Assembly: GCF_009707545.1 (NCBI RefSeq)
Contig: NZ_WLYK01000008.1
Coordinates: forward strand, 372,001 to 436,000
Reading direction: 5' to 3'
Length of the DNA stretch: 64,000 bases
DNA from: Nakamurella alba
GTDB lineage: Bacteria > Actinomycetota > Actinomycetes > Mycobacteriales > Nakamurellaceae
How positions within the stretch are numbered: position 1 is the stretch's first letter; each line of letters begins with the position of its first letter. The translations under genes and the position numbers were made by a program. Positions 25,790 to 35,821 of this stretch are shown piece by piece. Under the pieces are notes generated by a model. That model did not search any database. It was not told where the DNA came from and saw nothing but the letters and a program-made list of their open reading frames with translations.

Positions 25790-26839
25790 GTGCCGCACCT
25801 GCCCCCGACCACCGGTCCGGACCTGTCCGGGTTCACCACGCTCGGGCTGGGCGGACCCTGCCGCGGCCTGATCACCGTGCAGTCGCCGGCGGACCTGGCC
25901 GCGATCGTCGGCCGGGACGACCTGCTGGTGCTGGGCGGCGGTTCGAACCTGGTGATCGCCGACGCGGGTGTCGACCTCACCGTGGTGCGCATCGCGATCC
26001 CCGGGCTGCGGATCGACGGCGACCTGGTGACCATCGGCGCCGGCGTGGACTGGGACACCGCCGTCGCTGAACTGGTGGCGGCCGGCCGCTGCGGCCTCGG
26101 CCCGCTCTCCGGGATCCCCGGGTCCACCGGCGCCACCCCGGTGCAGAACGTCGGCGCCTACGGCACCGAGGTCGGCGACCTGCTGCACGAGGTGACGCTG
26201 TTCGACCGGGTCACCGGCGCGATCACCGCCGTGCCGGCGGCACAGCTGGGCCTCGGCTACCGCACCTCGGTGCTCCGCGGCAGCGCCCGGCACGTGGTGA
26301 CCGCGGTGACCTTCCGGCTGCCCGCGGATCCGCAACCGGTCCGGTACGCCGAGCTGGCCCGGGTGCTGGGCGTGCAGGTCGGGGAGACCGCGCCGGAGGC
26401 TGAGGTGCGGACGGCCGTGCTGGAGCTGCGCCGGTCCAAGGGCATGGTGCTCGACCCCACCGATGCCGACACCCGCAGTGCCGGTTCGTTCTTCACCAAC
26501 CCCATCCTGGATCCGGCCGCCGCCGGGCAGGTGGACGCCCGGATCCGGGACCGCTGCGGCCCGGACACGAGCTACCCGCGGTACCCGGCGGGCGAGGACG
26601 GCGAGCTGGTCAAGCTGTCCGCGGCCTGGCTGATCGAGAGGGCCGGGTTCCACAAGGGGTTTGAAGGCCCGGGTGGCCGGGTCGCGGTGTCCGGCAAGCA
26701 CACGCTCGCGCTGACCAACCGCGGCGCCGGCTCCACCGCCGATCTGCTCGTGCTGGCCCGGGAGATCCGGGACGGCGTGCTCGCCGCGTTCGGCGTCGAG
26801 CTGCACCCCGAGCCGATCCTGGTCGGCGTCACTCTCTGA
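25790..26839 (+). CDS. murB: UDP-N-acetylenolpyruvoylglucosamine reductase
   Basis: This 349-residue flavoenzyme reduces UDP-GlcNAc-enolpyruvate to UDP-MurNAc, the second committed step to peptidoglycan. FAD-binding segments are FTTLGLGGPCRGLI, LLVLGGGSNLVIAD and the LSGIPGSTGATPVQNVGAYG stretch. The type I loop tyrosine lies in LGYRTSVLRG, and the catalytic serine is in AGSFFTNPIL. The C-terminal SGKHTLALTNRG and HPEPILVG complete the fold. GTG 25790 lies six bases after TACCCT (25778-25783), so the transcript is probably leaderless. Confidence 0.96.
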   Translation: MPHLPPTTGPDLSGFTTLGLGGPCRGLITVQSPADLAAIVGRDDLLVLGGGSNLVIADAGVDLTVVRIAIPGLRIDGDLVTIGAGVDWDTAVAELVAAGRCGLGPLSGIPGSTGATPVQNVGAYGTEVGDLLHEVTLFDRVTGAITAVPAAQLGLGYRTSVLRGSARHVVTAVTFRLPADPQPVRYAELARVLGVQVGETAPEAEVRTAVLELRRSKGMVLDPTDADTRSAGSFFTNPILDPAAAGQVDARIRDRCGPDTSYPRYPAGEDGELVKLSAAWLIERAGFHKGFEGPGGRVAVSGKHTLALTNRGAGSTADLLVLAREIRDGVLAAFGVELHPEPILVGVTL

Positions 26840-27021
26840 TCGGCTTCGGGGCCGGCTGACCGCACGCTTCGAGACCGCGTCGTGTCCGGCGCGGAACACC
26901 GACTTCACCGGTAGGCCTTACCTTTGATGCGGTGTCCTGCCGGTGAACGGCGGGATCTCCGCCGCGCCGCCGTCGAGCAGGTGCACGGTGCGCGGGGGCG
27001 GTGTCAGCGGGTGAAGGAGTC

Positions 27022-28404
27022 ATGAGGGTGCGAGTGTTGAGCAGCGGACGGATCGGCCGGGCGTCGCGGTGGCTGGGTGCGGTGGCGGTGCTGTCGCTGG
27101 TGGTCAGCGCCTGTGGTGCGTCGACCGAGGCGGACCAGGAGGTCGTCACCGTCACGGTGCCGGCGCAGAACGCCCCGGCGACGACGCAGGTGGGTGTACC
27201 TGGGCTGGACACCCCGACCACGTCGGCTCCGGTCGTCTCCTCCTCGGATCCCTCGCCCTCGGGTGAGGTGACCACCCCGACCGCCACCGGGTCGGCGGTG
27301 AAGTGGACGCTCAAGCCGCTGGACAAGGCCAAGGGCATCGGCCCCAACGAGCCGGTGGTGATCAGCGTGTTCGCCGCCAAGATCACCGAGCTGGCGCTGA
27401 CGGGCGACGACGGGTCCACGATCACCGGCGCGCTGAACGAGGACAAGACCACCTGGACCTCGAACGAGCGGCTGGAGTTCGGCACCACCTACACGATCGA
27501 CGCCATCGCCACCTCGAACCTGGACGGCAGCGCCGCCCAGGTCAGCAGCAGCTTCGCCACGGTGATCCCGGCGGGCAAGCTCGGCGTGCAGGTCAACATC
27601 CCCAACGGCGGCGAGGTCGGCATCGCGGCGCCGATCATCGTGACCTTCCTCGGCCAGGTCACCAACAAGGCCGACGTCGAGGCCGCGCTGCAGGTGACCA
27701 CCTCGGCCGGCGACAAGGTCGAGGGCAACTGGGCCTGGGTGCAGGACGAGGACTTCCAGAAGCTCGGCAGCCTGCAGTCGCAGGTGCACTGGCGGCCGAC
27801 CAAGTCCACCGGCGCCTACGAGGGCGTGCCGTACTGGCCGGCGGGCACCGTGGTCCGGGTCGACCTCAAGCTCAAGGGTGTCAACTACGGCGGCAACCTG
27901 TGGGGCCAGAGCGACCTGATCAAGAACTTCAAGATCCGCAAGGACCAGCAGATCGTGCTGGCCGACGCTTCCACCTTCCACCTGCTGGTCATGGTCAACG
28001 GGCAGATCCAGAAGAACTACGCCGTCTCCTACGGCAAGGACTCCGTACCCGGCCGCGCCACGGTCACCGGCGTGCACGTGGTGACCGCCAAGCACCCCGA
28101 GTACAAGATGTGCAACCAGCAGTTCGACTACTGCAACTCGCTGCAGAAATGGGCGGTCCGGATCAACAACAACGGTGAGTTCATCCACCAGAACCTCGCC
28201 GCCAAGGCTGCTTTCGGCAAGGAGAACGTCTCGCACGGCTGCGTGAACATGAACGAGCCGGACGCGCAGAACTACTACAACTCGGCGATGTACGGCGACC
28301 CGGTGGTGGTCAGCAACACCGGCGGCCCGGCCATGGGCGAGGGCGATGCCCTCTACGACTGGATCTTCAGCGCCGAGGAGTGGAAGTCCCGCTCGGCGAT
28401 GTGA
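27022..28404 (+). CDS. L,D-transpeptidase lipoprotein with Ig-like domains
   Basis: This 460-residue cell-wall cross-linking enzyme forms 3-3 linkages between peptidoglycan stems. A lipoprotein signal ends at LVVSAC near residue 30, followed by a Thr/Pro/Ser linker. Two Ig-like domains span about 95-310, and the YkuD catalytic domain about 315-440. The catalytic Cys407 lies in SHGCVNM, with the histidine of FIHQN upstream. ATG 27022 follows GAAGGAG. A TACCTT at 26919-26924 may be its promoter, giving a ~90-base leader. It sits between murB and mshA, matching my recollection of lprQ in mycobacteria. Confidence 0.92.
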   Translation: MRVRVLSSGRIGRASRWLGAVAVLSLVVSACGASTEADQEVVTVTVPAQNAPATTQVGVPGLDTPTTSAPVVSSSDPSPSGEVTTPTATGSAVKWTLKPLDKAKGIGPNEPVVISVFAAKITELALTGDDGSTITGALNEDKTTWTSNERLEFGTTYTIDAIATSNLDGSAAQVSSSFATVIPAGKLGVQVNIPNGGEVGIAAPIIVTFLGQVTNKADVEAALQVTTSAGDKVEGNWAWVQDEDFQKLGSLQSQVHWRPTKSTGAYEGVPYWPAGTVVRVDLKLKGVNYGGNLWGQSDLIKNFKIRKDQQIVLADASTFHLLVMVNGQIQKNYAVSYGKDSVPGRATVTGVHVVTAKHPEYKMCNQQFDYCNSLQKWAVRINNNGEFIHQNLAAKAAFGKENVSHGCVNMNEPDAQNYYNSAMYGDPVVVSNTGGPAMGEGDALYDWIFSAEEWKSRSAM

Positions 28405-28463
28405 CGCCGGCCGCCGACCCCTCGGGCGTCGGTGACCGCGCGCCGGATGGGTACCGTGCGGGC

Positions 28464-29726
28464 ATGGGAGTTCCGCAGGTGCGCCGGCTGGCCGTGGTCA
28501 GCCTGCACACCTCACCGCTGGCCCAGCCGGGTACCGGCGACGCCGGCGGGATGAACGTCTATGTCGCGCAGACCGCCCGCCGGCTGGCGCAGCGCGGTAT
28601 CGAGGTGGAGATCTTCACCCGGGCCACCTCCTCCGGGCAGCTGCCGGTGGAGCCGGCCTGGCCCGGGGTCACCGTGCGGCACGTCATCGCCGGGCCGTTC
28701 GAGGGCCTGGACAAGGAGGACCTGCCCGGTCAACTGTGCTCCTTCACCGCGGGCGCACTGCGTGCCGAGGCCCGGCAGGAGCCCGGCTTCTACGACCTCG
28801 TGCACTCCCACTACTGGCTGTCCGGCCAGGTCGGCTACCTGCTGCGGGACCGGTGGGGGGTGCCGCTCGTGCACTCCGCGCACACCCTGGCCAAGGTCAA
28901 GAACATTGCGCTCGCGGCCGGCGACGCGCCGGAGCCGAAGGGCCGGCTGATCGGCGAGGAGCAGGTGGTCGTCGAGGCCGACCGGCTGATCGCCAACACC
29001 GACGTCGAGGCCACGCAGCTGATGGAGCTGTACGGGGCGGCGCCGGAGAAGGTCGACGTGGTGGCGCCCGGGGTGGACACCGACGTGTTCTCGCCGGGTG
29101 ACCGGCTGGCCGCCAGGGCCGAGCTCGGCATCGGCGCCGACGAACTGGTGCTGGCCTTCGCCGGCCGGATCCAGCCGCTCAAGGCCCCGGACGTGCTGGT
29201 CCGGGCTGCTGCGGTGCTGGCCCACCGGCACCCGGACCGGCGGTGGCGGGTGGTGATCGTGGGTGGTGTGTCCGGCACGGGACGGCAGGCGCCGCACGGA
29301 CTCTCGGAGCTCGCCGCGGACCTCGGCATCACCGGGCTGATGGACCTGCGGGCACCGGCGGCGCCGGAACGGCTGGCCCAGGTGTTCCGCGCGGCCGACG
29401 TGGTCGCGGTGCCGAGCTACAACGAGTCCTTCGGGCTGGTGGCGCTGGAGGCGCAGGCCTGCGGCGCCCCGGTGGTCGCCGCCGCGGTCGGCGGGCTGCC
29501 GGTGGCGGTGCGGGACCGGATGACCGGCCTGTTGGTCCGCGGGCACGACATCGACGACTGGGCCGATGCTCTCGAATCCGTGGCATTGGATCCCGTGCTG
29601 CGGGAACGCTTGTCGGCAGCGGCGCCGGCACACGCCGCACGTTTCTCCTGGGAGGTCACCGTGGACGGTCTGCTCGAGTCGTATCGGTCGGCACTGGCCG
29701 GCACGCCCGCGGTGGTGGGGCGATGA
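28464..29726 (+). CDS. mshA: D-inositol-3-phosphate glycosyltransferase (mycothiol synthesis)
   Basis: This 420-residue GT4 (GT-B fold) enzyme joins GlcNAc from UDP-GlcNAc to inositol-3-phosphate, the first step to mycothiol. MshA features are [20 protein letters not shown] near the start, [53 protein letters not shown], and the nucleotide-sugar motif [20 protein letters not shown]. The start is ATG 28464, six bases after TACCGT (leaderless). The next gene overlaps by four bases. Confidence 0.95.
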   Translation: MGVPQVRRLAVVSLHTSPLAQPGTGDAGGMNVYVAQTARRLAQRGIEVEIFTRATSSGQLPVEPAWPGVTVRHVIAGPFEGLDKEDLPGQLCSFTAGALRAEARQEPGFYDLVHSHYWLSGQVGYLLRDRWGVPLVHSAHTLAKVKNIALAAGDAPEPKGRLIGEEQVVVEADRLIANTDVEATQLMELYGAAPEKVDVVAPGVDTDVFSPGDRLAARAELGIGADELVLAFAGRIQPLKAPDVLVRAAAVLAHRHPDRRWRVVIVGGVSGTGRQAPHGLSELAADLGITGLMDLRAPAAPERLAQVFRAADVVAVPSYNESFGLVALEAQACGAPVVAAAVGGLPVAVRDRMTGLLVRGHDIDDWADALESVALDPVLRERLSAAAPAHAARFSWEVTVDGLLESYRSALAGTPAVVGR

Positions 29727-30289
29727 CGGACAACGGTGCGGCTTCCAACGGGCACGCGGGGAGTTCTGCGGTGTCGGGGGCGTCCGGGTCGGTGTCGTCG
29801 GGGAAGGTGGACGGCGCGGCGGTCGAGGCGGCGCTGACCGCGCTGGAGGTGGATTTCCGGGCCGAGGGCGACGACGCGTTCCTGGTGACGCTGCCGGGCG
29901 AGCGGCGGTACCGGACGCTGGTCTGGGTCATCGTCGGCACCCATGAGCTGCTGATCGAGTCGTTCGTCTGCCGCCGGCCGGACGAGAACGCTGACGGGGT
30001 GCACAGTTTCCTGCTGCGCCGCAACACCCGGCTGCGCACCGTCGCCTATGCGTTGGACGCCGACGGCGACATCCACCTGGTCGGCCGGCTGGGCCTGTCC
30101 GCGATGACCCCGCAGACGCTGGAGGCCGAACTGGACACCGTGCTCGGGGTGCTGCTGAGCACCGCCGACGAGGACTTCAACCAGATCCTGGAGCGCGGGT
30201 TCGCCGAAGCCATCCGCCGTGAGTGGGCCTGGCGCACCTCCCGTGGCCAGTCGGTCAAGAACCTCGAGGCCTTCCGCCACCTGGTCTGA
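29723..30289 (+). CDS. YbjN-domain protein
   Basis: This 188-residue protein has a Ser/Gly/Val-rich N-terminal 30 residues, then a YbjN-type sensory-transduction fold that resembles type III secretion chaperones. Visible segments are [53 protein letters not shown] and [20 protein letters not shown]. It overlaps mshA by four bases (ATGA) and I recall the same neighbourhood in mycobacteria. Molecular role unknown; the composition of the first 30 residues suggests a disordered tail. Confidence 0.85.
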   Translation: MTDNGAASNGHAGSSAVSGASGSVSSGKVDGAAVEAALTALEVDFRAEGDDAFLVTLPGERRYRTLVWVIVGTHELLIESFVCRRPDENADGVHSFLLRRNTRLRTVAYALDADGDIHLVGRLGLSAMTPQTLEAELDTVLGVLLSTADEDFNQILERGFAEAIRREWAWRTSRGQSVKNLEAFRHLV

Positions 30290-30330
30290 GCTTGTCGGCC
30301 CACCCGCCCGGAGCTGTGGGGACCACTGAG

Positions 30331-30495
30331 GCGCTTCGATCCGCGCCGTCGCACCGCGCTTTCCGCGGCGGAACGGCACGGATCGGGTCGCTCCCGCCGG
30401 ACCAACCACCGCGTGGGGGGTTCCGGATCACCGTCGCGCTTCGATTGGCGCCGTCGGGCCGCGGTGTCCGCGGCTGAACGGCACCGATGGGAACC
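30331..30495. repeat. Two ~60-bp direct repeats in a 390-base intergenic region
   Basis: Copies start at 30331 and 30436, each opening GCGCTTCGAT and sharing GCGCCGTCG, CCGCGG and GAACGGCAC blocks, roughly 80% identical. The gap from 30290 to 30679 contains no credible gene. The repeats end about 185 bases before the DUF4349 lipoprotein start. Their role is unknown. Confidence 0.6.
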
Positions 30496-30679
30496 CGAAC
30501 CGAACCCCGACCGCCGACACCTTGCCGCCCGACGCCACCGGCTGCTCGGCACCGCGGATCGTGACCGGACCGTGATCCCGCCCGTGCATCCCGCGATCAC
30601 GGTGTTTCCGTCCTGCCCTCGATGCGGGTGAACGCCGGCCCGCTGCCGGGTGTGTCGGGACAGGGCAGGAGACATCAGG

Positions 30680-31708
30680 ATGGGGATCTTCGTCAGGCGG
30701 GCCGTGGCCGCGTCGGGGTTGTTGCTGGTGGCGGTGCTGGGGGTGGGCTGCACGACCGGGTCCGACAGCTCGGCGGGCGCTGCGACCTCCGCGGCACCGC
30801 AGGCCCGGGACGCCGCCACGGCGGCCGGTGGCGCGACGTCCGCGGCGAGCTCCGCCGCGGCCTCTGCGGAGAGCGATTCCGGCAGCTCCGCGTCAGGCGG
30901 TGGGGGCGGGGCCGGGGCGCCGGAGCCGGTGGTGCCGGTCGACGACCGGCAGGTGATCCGGACCGCGTCGGTCACGGTGGGGATCGACGTGAAGACCACC
31001 GGCAACGGTGCGACGGCCGACAACGAGGCGCTGACCACCGCGCTCGACGAAGCCGGCCTGAAGGTGCGGGCGCTGGCCGGGTCCACCGGGTACGTCTCGG
31101 CGTCGGACAGCAAGGGGAAGGTCAGCACCTACACGCTGCGGATCCCGGCCGACGGCTACGAGTCGGTGATGACCTCGCTGGCCGACATCGGTGCGATCAC
31201 CGCCCGGCAGGAGAAGGCCGAGGACGTCACCTCGCAGATGATCGACATCGACAGCCGTCTCGAGACGATGGAGGCCAGCGTCGTCCGGGTGCGCGCGCTG
31301 CTCACCGAGGCCACCGCGCTCAAGGACGTGGTGGCCCTGGAGGCCGAGCTCTCCAAGCGCGAGGGCGAACTGGAATCCCTGCAGCGGCAACTGGCCTCGC
31401 TGTCCGGGCAGGTCGGCCTGTCCACCATCACGGTGGTGCTGCAGGGCCGGATCGTCGGCGTCCCGGCGGCCGCCGCCCCGCCGCCGCCCCCGGCCGAATC
31501 GACCGGGTTCACCAGTGGCCTGTCCGACGGGTGGACGGCGTTCAAGTCGTTCGCCAAGGTCTGCCTGGCGATCCTCGGCGCGGTGCTGCCGTTCATCCCG
31601 GTGGTGCTGGTCCTTGCGGTCATCGCCCTGCTGGTGCGCCGCCGGATGAAGCGGCCGATCGCCGGTCCGCCGGCAGTGGTCAGCGCCCCCGTCGATCCCA
31701 AGGACTGA
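30680..31708 (+). CDS. DUF4349 lipoprotein with membrane anchor
   Basis: This 342-residue protein has a lipoprotein signal (LLVAVLGVGC, Cys near residue 24) and an Ala/Ser/Gly-rich linker. The DUF4349 domain spans about 90-265: RQVIRTASVTVGIDV, STGYVSASDSKGK, YTLRIPADGY, DVTSQMIDIDSRLETMEA. A coiled-coil with heptads (ALLTEATALKDVVALEAELSK) follows. A C-terminal membrane helix (about 298-320) ends in basic residues. DUF4349 proteins are envelope proteins of unknown job. It stands between ybjN and gpmA, a block in which I do not expect it. Confidence 0.85.
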   Translation: MGIFVRRAVAASGLLLVAVLGVGCTTGSDSSAGAATSAAPQARDAATAAGGATSAASSAAASAESDSGSSASGGGGGAGAPEPVVPVDDRQVIRTASVTVGIDVKTTGNGATADNEALTTALDEAGLKVRALAGSTGYVSASDSKGKVSTYTLRIPADGYESVMTSLADIGAITARQEKAEDVTSQMIDIDSRLETMEASVVRVRALLTEATALKDVVALEAELSKREGELESLQRQLASLSGQVGLSTITVVLQGRIVGVPAAAAPPPPPAESTGFTSGLSDGWTAFKSFAKVCLAILGAVLPFIPVVLVLAVIALLVRRRMKRPIAGPPAVVSAPVDPKD

Positions 31709-31762
31709 GGTGTCCGCACCGGCCCGGCGGGGACGTCGGGCCGGTGCGGCATCATGTCCCCC

Positions 31763-32506
31763 ATGACCTCGACGCTGATCCTGCTCCGCCACGGCGAGAG
31801 CACCTGGAACTCGCTGAACCTGTTCACCGGCTGGGTGGACGTGCCGCTGTCGGAGAAGGGCCAGGGCGAGGCGGTCCACGGCGGCGAGCTGCTGAAGGAG
31901 AACGGCCTGCTGCCGGACGTCGTGCACACCTCCCTGCTGCGCCGGGCGATCACCACCGCCAACCTGGCGCTGGACGCGGCCGACCGGCACTGGATCCCGG
32001 TCCGGCGCACCTGGCGGCTCAACGAGCGGCACTACGGCGATCTGCAGGGCAAGGACAAGAAGCAGACCCTGGCGGAGTACGGCGAGGCGCAGTTCCAACT
32101 GTGGCGCCGGTCCTACGACACCCCGCCGCCGCCGATCTCGGAGGCCAACGAGTACTCGCAGGCCGGTGACCCGCGGTACGCGGATCTGGGCACCGATGCC
32201 CCGGTCACCGAGTGCCTGGCCGATGTCGTCGTGCGGCTGGAGCCGTACCTGCGCGGGCCGATCGCCGACGACCTGGCCGCCGGCCGCACCGTGCTGGTCG
32301 CCGCGCACGGCAACTCGCTGCGCGCCGTGGTCAAGCTGCTCGACGGGATCAGCGACGAGGGCATCGCCGCCGTCAACATCCCCACCGGCCAGCCGCTGCG
32401 CTACGACCTCGACGAGAACCTCAAGCCGGTGATCGCCGGCGGCACCTACCTGGACCCTGAGGCGGCCGCCGCCGCAGCTGCCGCGGTGGCCAACCAGGGA
32501 CGCTGA
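31763..32506 (+). CDS. gpmA: 2,3-bisphosphoglycerate-dependent phosphoglycerate mutase
   Basis: This 247-residue glycolytic enzyme interconverts 3- and 2-phosphoglycerate. The phosphohistidine motif [10 protein letters not shown] is near residue 10, followed by [51 protein letters not shown] and [10 protein letters not shown] with the second active-site histidine. ATG 31763 gives the standard length; ATG 31754 overlaps a CATCAT -10-like element seven bases upstream of 31763. The tail is an alanine run ([13 protein letters not shown]). Confidence 0.95.
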   Translation: MTSTLILLRHGESTWNSLNLFTGWVDVPLSEKGQGEAVHGGELLKENGLLPDVVHTSLLRRAITTANLALDAADRHWIPVRRTWRLNERHYGDLQGKDKKQTLAEYGEAQFQLWRRSYDTPPPPISEANEYSQAGDPRYADLGTDAPVTECLADVVVRLEPYLRGPIADDLAAGRTVLVAAHGNSLRAVVKLLDGISDEGIAAVNIPTGQPLRYDLDENLKPVIAGGTYLDPEAAAAAAAAVANQGR

Positions 32507-32638
32507 CCCCGGTAGGCCGTCCGTGGTGAACGGCGGGTGAACGCCGGGCGGTCCCGGGGCGTCGATCTGACCAATCCGCGGGCCGCAGGGCCGCCGATGG
32601 TCCGATGACCCCGTCCGCATCGTCCTACCATGCGTGAC

Positions 32639-33868
32639 GTGTCCTGGATCGGCGTGACCGTTGCCCTGCTGGGCGGCGTCGTGATCGGTCTGCTGCTCTC
32701 CGCGATGTGGCGCCGGTGGTGGATCCCGGTCGCCGACAGCGCCGCCCGGATCACCCCGCCGCCGCTGGTCGAGCGCCGCGCCCTCGATGTCGCGACGGTC
32801 GGTTACGCGGTGCTCGACGAGGCCGGGCACGTCCTGTACGCCAACGAGCGGGCCGACGAGCTCGGGCTGGTGCGCGCCGGGCTGATCGACCGGCGGATCG
32901 GCGAGGCGGTGTCCCGGGCGGTGGTGCACACCGATCCGGTGGACGTCGAGCTGGGGCCGCAGGAACTGCCGCCGGACCTGATCGGGCCGCGCCGGAACCC
33001 GATGTCCGTGCAGGCCGTTCTCCGGTCGATGGGTGACGGGCTGGTGCTGGTCTCGGCCTCCGACGAGACCGAGACGCTGCGGCTGGAGGCGGTCCGCCGC
33101 GACTTCGTGGCCAACGTGTCCCACGAGCTGAAGACCCCGGTGGCGGCGATCTCGCTGCTCGCCGAGGCGGTCACCGATGCCGCCGACGACCCGGAGTCGG
33201 TCGAGCGGTTCTCCCAGCGGTTGGTGCACGAGTCGAACCGGCTGTCGGTGCTGGTCAACGAGCTGATCGTGCTGTCGCGGCTGCAGGGTGCCGACCCGCT
33301 GCCGGACCTGAGCGTGGTCGAGGCGGACGCGGTGATCGCCGAGGCGGTGGCCCGGACCGCGACCCTGGCCGAGTCGGCCGGCATCGACCTGGTCACCGGC
33401 GAGAAGACCGGGCTGCTGGTGATGGGTGATCGCCCGATGCTGCTGACCGCGCTGACCAACCTGATGAGCAACGCCGTGCACTACTCGCCGGCCGGCACCT
33501 CGGTGTCGATCAGTTGCGTGCTGCGCGAGACGGTCGTCGAGATATCGGTGACCGACCGCGGGATCGGCATCGCCCCGGAGCACCAGCAGCGGGTGTTCGA
33601 GCGCTTCTTCCGGGTCGACCAGGCCCGGTCCAGGGCGACCGGCGGCACCGGTCTCGGGCTGGCGATCGTCAAACACGTGGCGGCCAACCACGGCGGCGAG
33701 GCCCGGGTCTGGTCCAAGCCCGGTCTGGGCTCGACCTTCACCCTCCGGCTGCCGCAGTACCGCCCGGCCCCGCCGGTCGAGTCGTCCACCCCACCTGCCG
33801 GTCGCCCCGGCACCGAACGTCCGACCGGCGCGCCGCGCCGGCATGCGTCCAGCAGAGGAGTCCAGTGA
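32639..33868 (+). CDS. senX3: Sensor histidine kinase SenX3
   Basis: This 409-residue kinase senses phosphate status in relatives, through the Pst-PhoU system, and phosphorylates RegX3. One or two N-terminal membrane helices are followed by a PAS-like domain (about 45-145), the H-box VSHELKTP with His162, and the ATPase with NLMSNAVHYSP, DRGIGIAPEHQQRVFERFFR and GTGLGLAIVKH. GTG 32639 is preferred to the in-frame ATG 32630, because that ATG overlaps the -10 element TACCAT (32626-32631), which lies seven bases before 32639. The Pro-rich tail overlaps regX3 by four bases. Confidence 0.93.
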   Translation: MSWIGVTVALLGGVVIGLLLSAMWRRWWIPVADSAARITPPPLVERRALDVATVGYAVLDEAGHVLYANERADELGLVRAGLIDRRIGEAVSRAVVHTDPVDVELGPQELPPDLIGPRRNPMSVQAVLRSMGDGLVLVSASDETETLRLEAVRRDFVANVSHELKTPVAAISLLAEAVTDAADDPESVERFSQRLVHESNRLSVLVNELIVLSRLQGADPLPDLSVVEADAVIAEAVARTATLAESAGIDLVTGEKTGLLVMGDRPMLLTALTNLMSNAVHYSPAGTSVSISCVLRETVVEISVTDRGIGIAPEHQQRVFERFFRVDQARSRATGGTGLGLAIVKHVAANHGGEARVWSKPGLGSTFTLRLPQYRPAPPVESSTPPAGRPGTERPTGAPRRHASSRGVQ

Positions 33869-34545
33869 CCAGGGTCTTGATCGTCGAGGACGAGGAGTCG
33901 ATGGCGGATCCGCTCGCCTTCCTGCTCCGCAAGGAGGGTTTCACCACCTCCATCGCGCCCACCGGGACCGAGGCGTTGGCCGAGTTCGACCGCAACGGCG
34001 CCGACATCGTGCTGCTCGACCTGATGCTGCCCGGGATGAGCGGGACCGAGGTGTGCCGGCAGCTGCGGGTGCGCAGCTCGGTGCCGGTGATCATGCTGAC
34101 CGCGCGGGACTCCGAGATCGACAAGGTGGTCGGGCTGGAGCTCGGCGCCGACGACTACCTGACCAAGCCGTACTCCACCCGCGAGCTCGTCGCCCGGATC
34201 CGGGCGGTGCTGCGGCGCGGTGCCGAGCCGGAGGAGCCCATCGAGTCGGTGCTGGCCGCCGGGCCGGTCCGGATGGACGTCGAGCGGCACGTCGTGACCG
34301 TGCACGGTGACCAGGTCGCCATGCCGCTCAAGGAGTTCGACCTCCTCGAGTACCTGATGCGCAACGCCGGCCGGGTGCTCACCCGCGGCCAGCTCATCGA
34401 CCGGGTCTGGGGTAGCGACTACGTCGGCGACACCAAGACCCTGGACGTCCACGTCAAGCGGCTCCGCGCCAAGATCGAGCCCGATCCCGCCGCCCCCCGC
34501 CACCTGCTCACCGTGCGCGGGTTGGGGTACAAGCTCGAAGCCTGA
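33865..34545 (+). CDS. regX3: Response regulator RegX3 (OmpR/PhoB type)
   Basis: This 226-residue regulator has a receiver domain with the phosphoacceptor Asp52 in VLLLDLMLPGMSG, acidic residues in VEDEES and the lysine of YLTKPYSTREL. A C-terminal winged helix contains LKEFDLLEYLMRNAGRVLTRGQLIDRVWG. It overlaps senX3 by GTGA with AGAGGAG upstream. In mycobacteria it activates phosphate-starvation genes, so the PHO-like repeats at 8368 are a plausible local target. Confidence 0.95.
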   Translation: MTRVLIVEDEESMADPLAFLLRKEGFTTSIAPTGTEALAEFDRNGADIVLLDLMLPGMSGTEVCRQLRVRSSVPVIMLTARDSEIDKVVGLELGADDYLTKPYSTRELVARIRAVLRRGAEPEEPIESVLAAGPVRMDVERHVVTVHGDQVAMPLKEFDLLEYLMRNAGRVLTRGQLIDRVWGSDYVGDTKTLDVHVKRLRAKIEPDPAAPRHLLTVRGLGYKLEA

Positions 34546-34594
34546 TTCCTCGGCGTTTCCTTGCCTCCTGTGCCGGCCTGGTCGGCCGGCGGTC

Positions 34595-34870
34595 GTTCCA
34601 GCGGGAACGTCGGCAGGTCGGCCGGCGATCGCGAGGTGGCGCAGTTCCACGGCTGCCTGGACGGCGGTGACCGGGGCGGTGGTCGGGCGCTGCTGCCGGG
34701 TACCGGTGGCGGATCGGGGACCTTTTCCGCTGCGGGCCGAGGGTTTCGGTCCCGAATTCGGACGTGGCGGCGGATTTCGGCCCGTGCCGCTGACGCAGTG
34801 AAAGGTCCGATCTGCCGAAAGGAGGTCACCCGCCATAGGCGCGGTCGGCTTCTGACGTTCCAGCGGGAAC
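34595..34870. repeat. Two identical 14-bp palindromes in a 398-base intergenic region
   Basis: GTTCC-AGCG-GGAAC occurs at 34595-34608 and at 34857-34870, both in the gap between regX3 and the isomerase gene (34546-34943). The region has no gene I can support; a strong AAAGGAGG at about 34818-34825 is not followed by a usable start. The pair may be an operator with DNA looping, or terminator hairpins. Confidence 0.5.
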
Positions 34871-34943
34871 ATCGCACCCCGCCCGCACCACCCCGGTCGC
34901 CGATCACCCTCCCGGTAACCTGGTCACAGGTGGAAGGAGCGGC

Positions 34944-35774
34944 ATGACGATCCCGGTGGGGCTGTCGACCGCCGCTGTCTACCCGGAGACGCTGCCCACC
35001 GCGTTCCGGCTCGCCGCCGAGGCCGGGTACGACGGCGTCGAGGTGCTGGTGCAGACCGAGATCGCGAGCCAGAGTGCCGACGCGCTGCAGGATCTCGTGC
35101 AACGACACGGTGTCCCGGTGCTGTCCGTGCACTCGCCGTGCCTGCTGATCACGTCCGCGGTGTGGTCGACGGATCCGCTGGTGAAACTGACCCGGTCGAT
35201 CGACCTGGCGGAGGCGGTCGGGGCCACCGCGGTCGTCGTGCACCCGCCGTTCGTCTGGCAGCGGGCGGCGACCCTGCGGTTCACCGAGGCGGTGGCGGAG
35301 CTGCAGGCCCGCACGGAGGTGCGGATCGCAGTGGAGAACATGTTCCCGGTGAAGATCGCCGGCAGCCTGGTCAACAGCTACCGCCCGCACTGGGACCCGA
35401 TCCCGGCCGGCCACCGGTACTTCACGCTGGACCTCTCGCACACCGCGACCTCGCAGTCCGACGCCCTCGACATGCTGCGCCGGATGGGGACCGGGCTCGC
35501 GCACCTGCACCTGACCGACGGGTCCGGCTCGTCCAAGGACGAGCACCTGGTGCCCGGTCGCGGCAACCAGCCGTGCGCGGAGGTGCTGCGCACCCTGGTC
35601 GACTCCGGGTTCGACGGGTCGGTGGTGGTGGAGATCTCCACCCGCACCGGGTCCGCCGACCAACGGGTGATCGACCTGGCGGAGTCGCTGGCCTTCGCCC
35701 GCCACCACCTCTCGTCGGCACCGACCGCCCTCGCCGCGGACCCGGCCCCCGACCGCGATCCCGACCGGCCCTGA
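34944..35774 (+). CDS. Sugar phosphate isomerase/epimerase family protein
   Basis: This 276-residue TIM-barrel protein is of the xylose-isomerase-like / endonuclease IV superfamily. Strand motifs with metal-ligand candidates are AEAGYDGVEVLVQ, LSVHSPC, VVVHPPFVW, IAVENMFPV (Glu), FTLDLSHTA (Asp and His), HLHLTDG and VVVEISTRTG (Glu). ATG 34944 follows GGAAGGAG; TAACCT at about 34916 may be the -10. A similar protein stands a few genes after regX3 in mycobacteria, as I recall. Substrate unknown; an isomerase or epimerase of an inositol or sugar derivative is plausible. Confidence 0.82.
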   Translation: MTIPVGLSTAAVYPETLPTAFRLAAEAGYDGVEVLVQTEIASQSADALQDLVQRHGVPVLSVHSPCLLITSAVWSTDPLVKLTRSIDLAEAVGATAVVVHPPFVWQRAATLRFTEAVAELQARTEVRIAVENMFPVKIAGSLVNSYRPHWDPIPAGHRYFTLDLSHTATSQSDALDMLRRMGTGLAHLHLTDGSGSSKDEHLVPGRGNQPCAEVLRTLVDSGFDGSVVVEISTRTGSADQRVIDLAESLAFARHHLSSAPTALAADPAPDRDPDRP

Positions 35775-35821
35775 CCAGGCCGTTGCCCCGCGGCCCGGAG
35801 ATGTGCCCGTAACATGCTCCC

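Noticed and set aside
25935-25955. GGTTCGAAC resembling a tRNA T-arm
   Set aside because: It encodes the conserved GGGSNLV motif of MurB and no cloverleaf can be drawn around it.
34561-34947. 128-codon open frame between regX3 and the isomerase gene
   Set aside because: No ribosome site, no family pattern and interrupted by duplicated palindromes; composition is like shadow frames.
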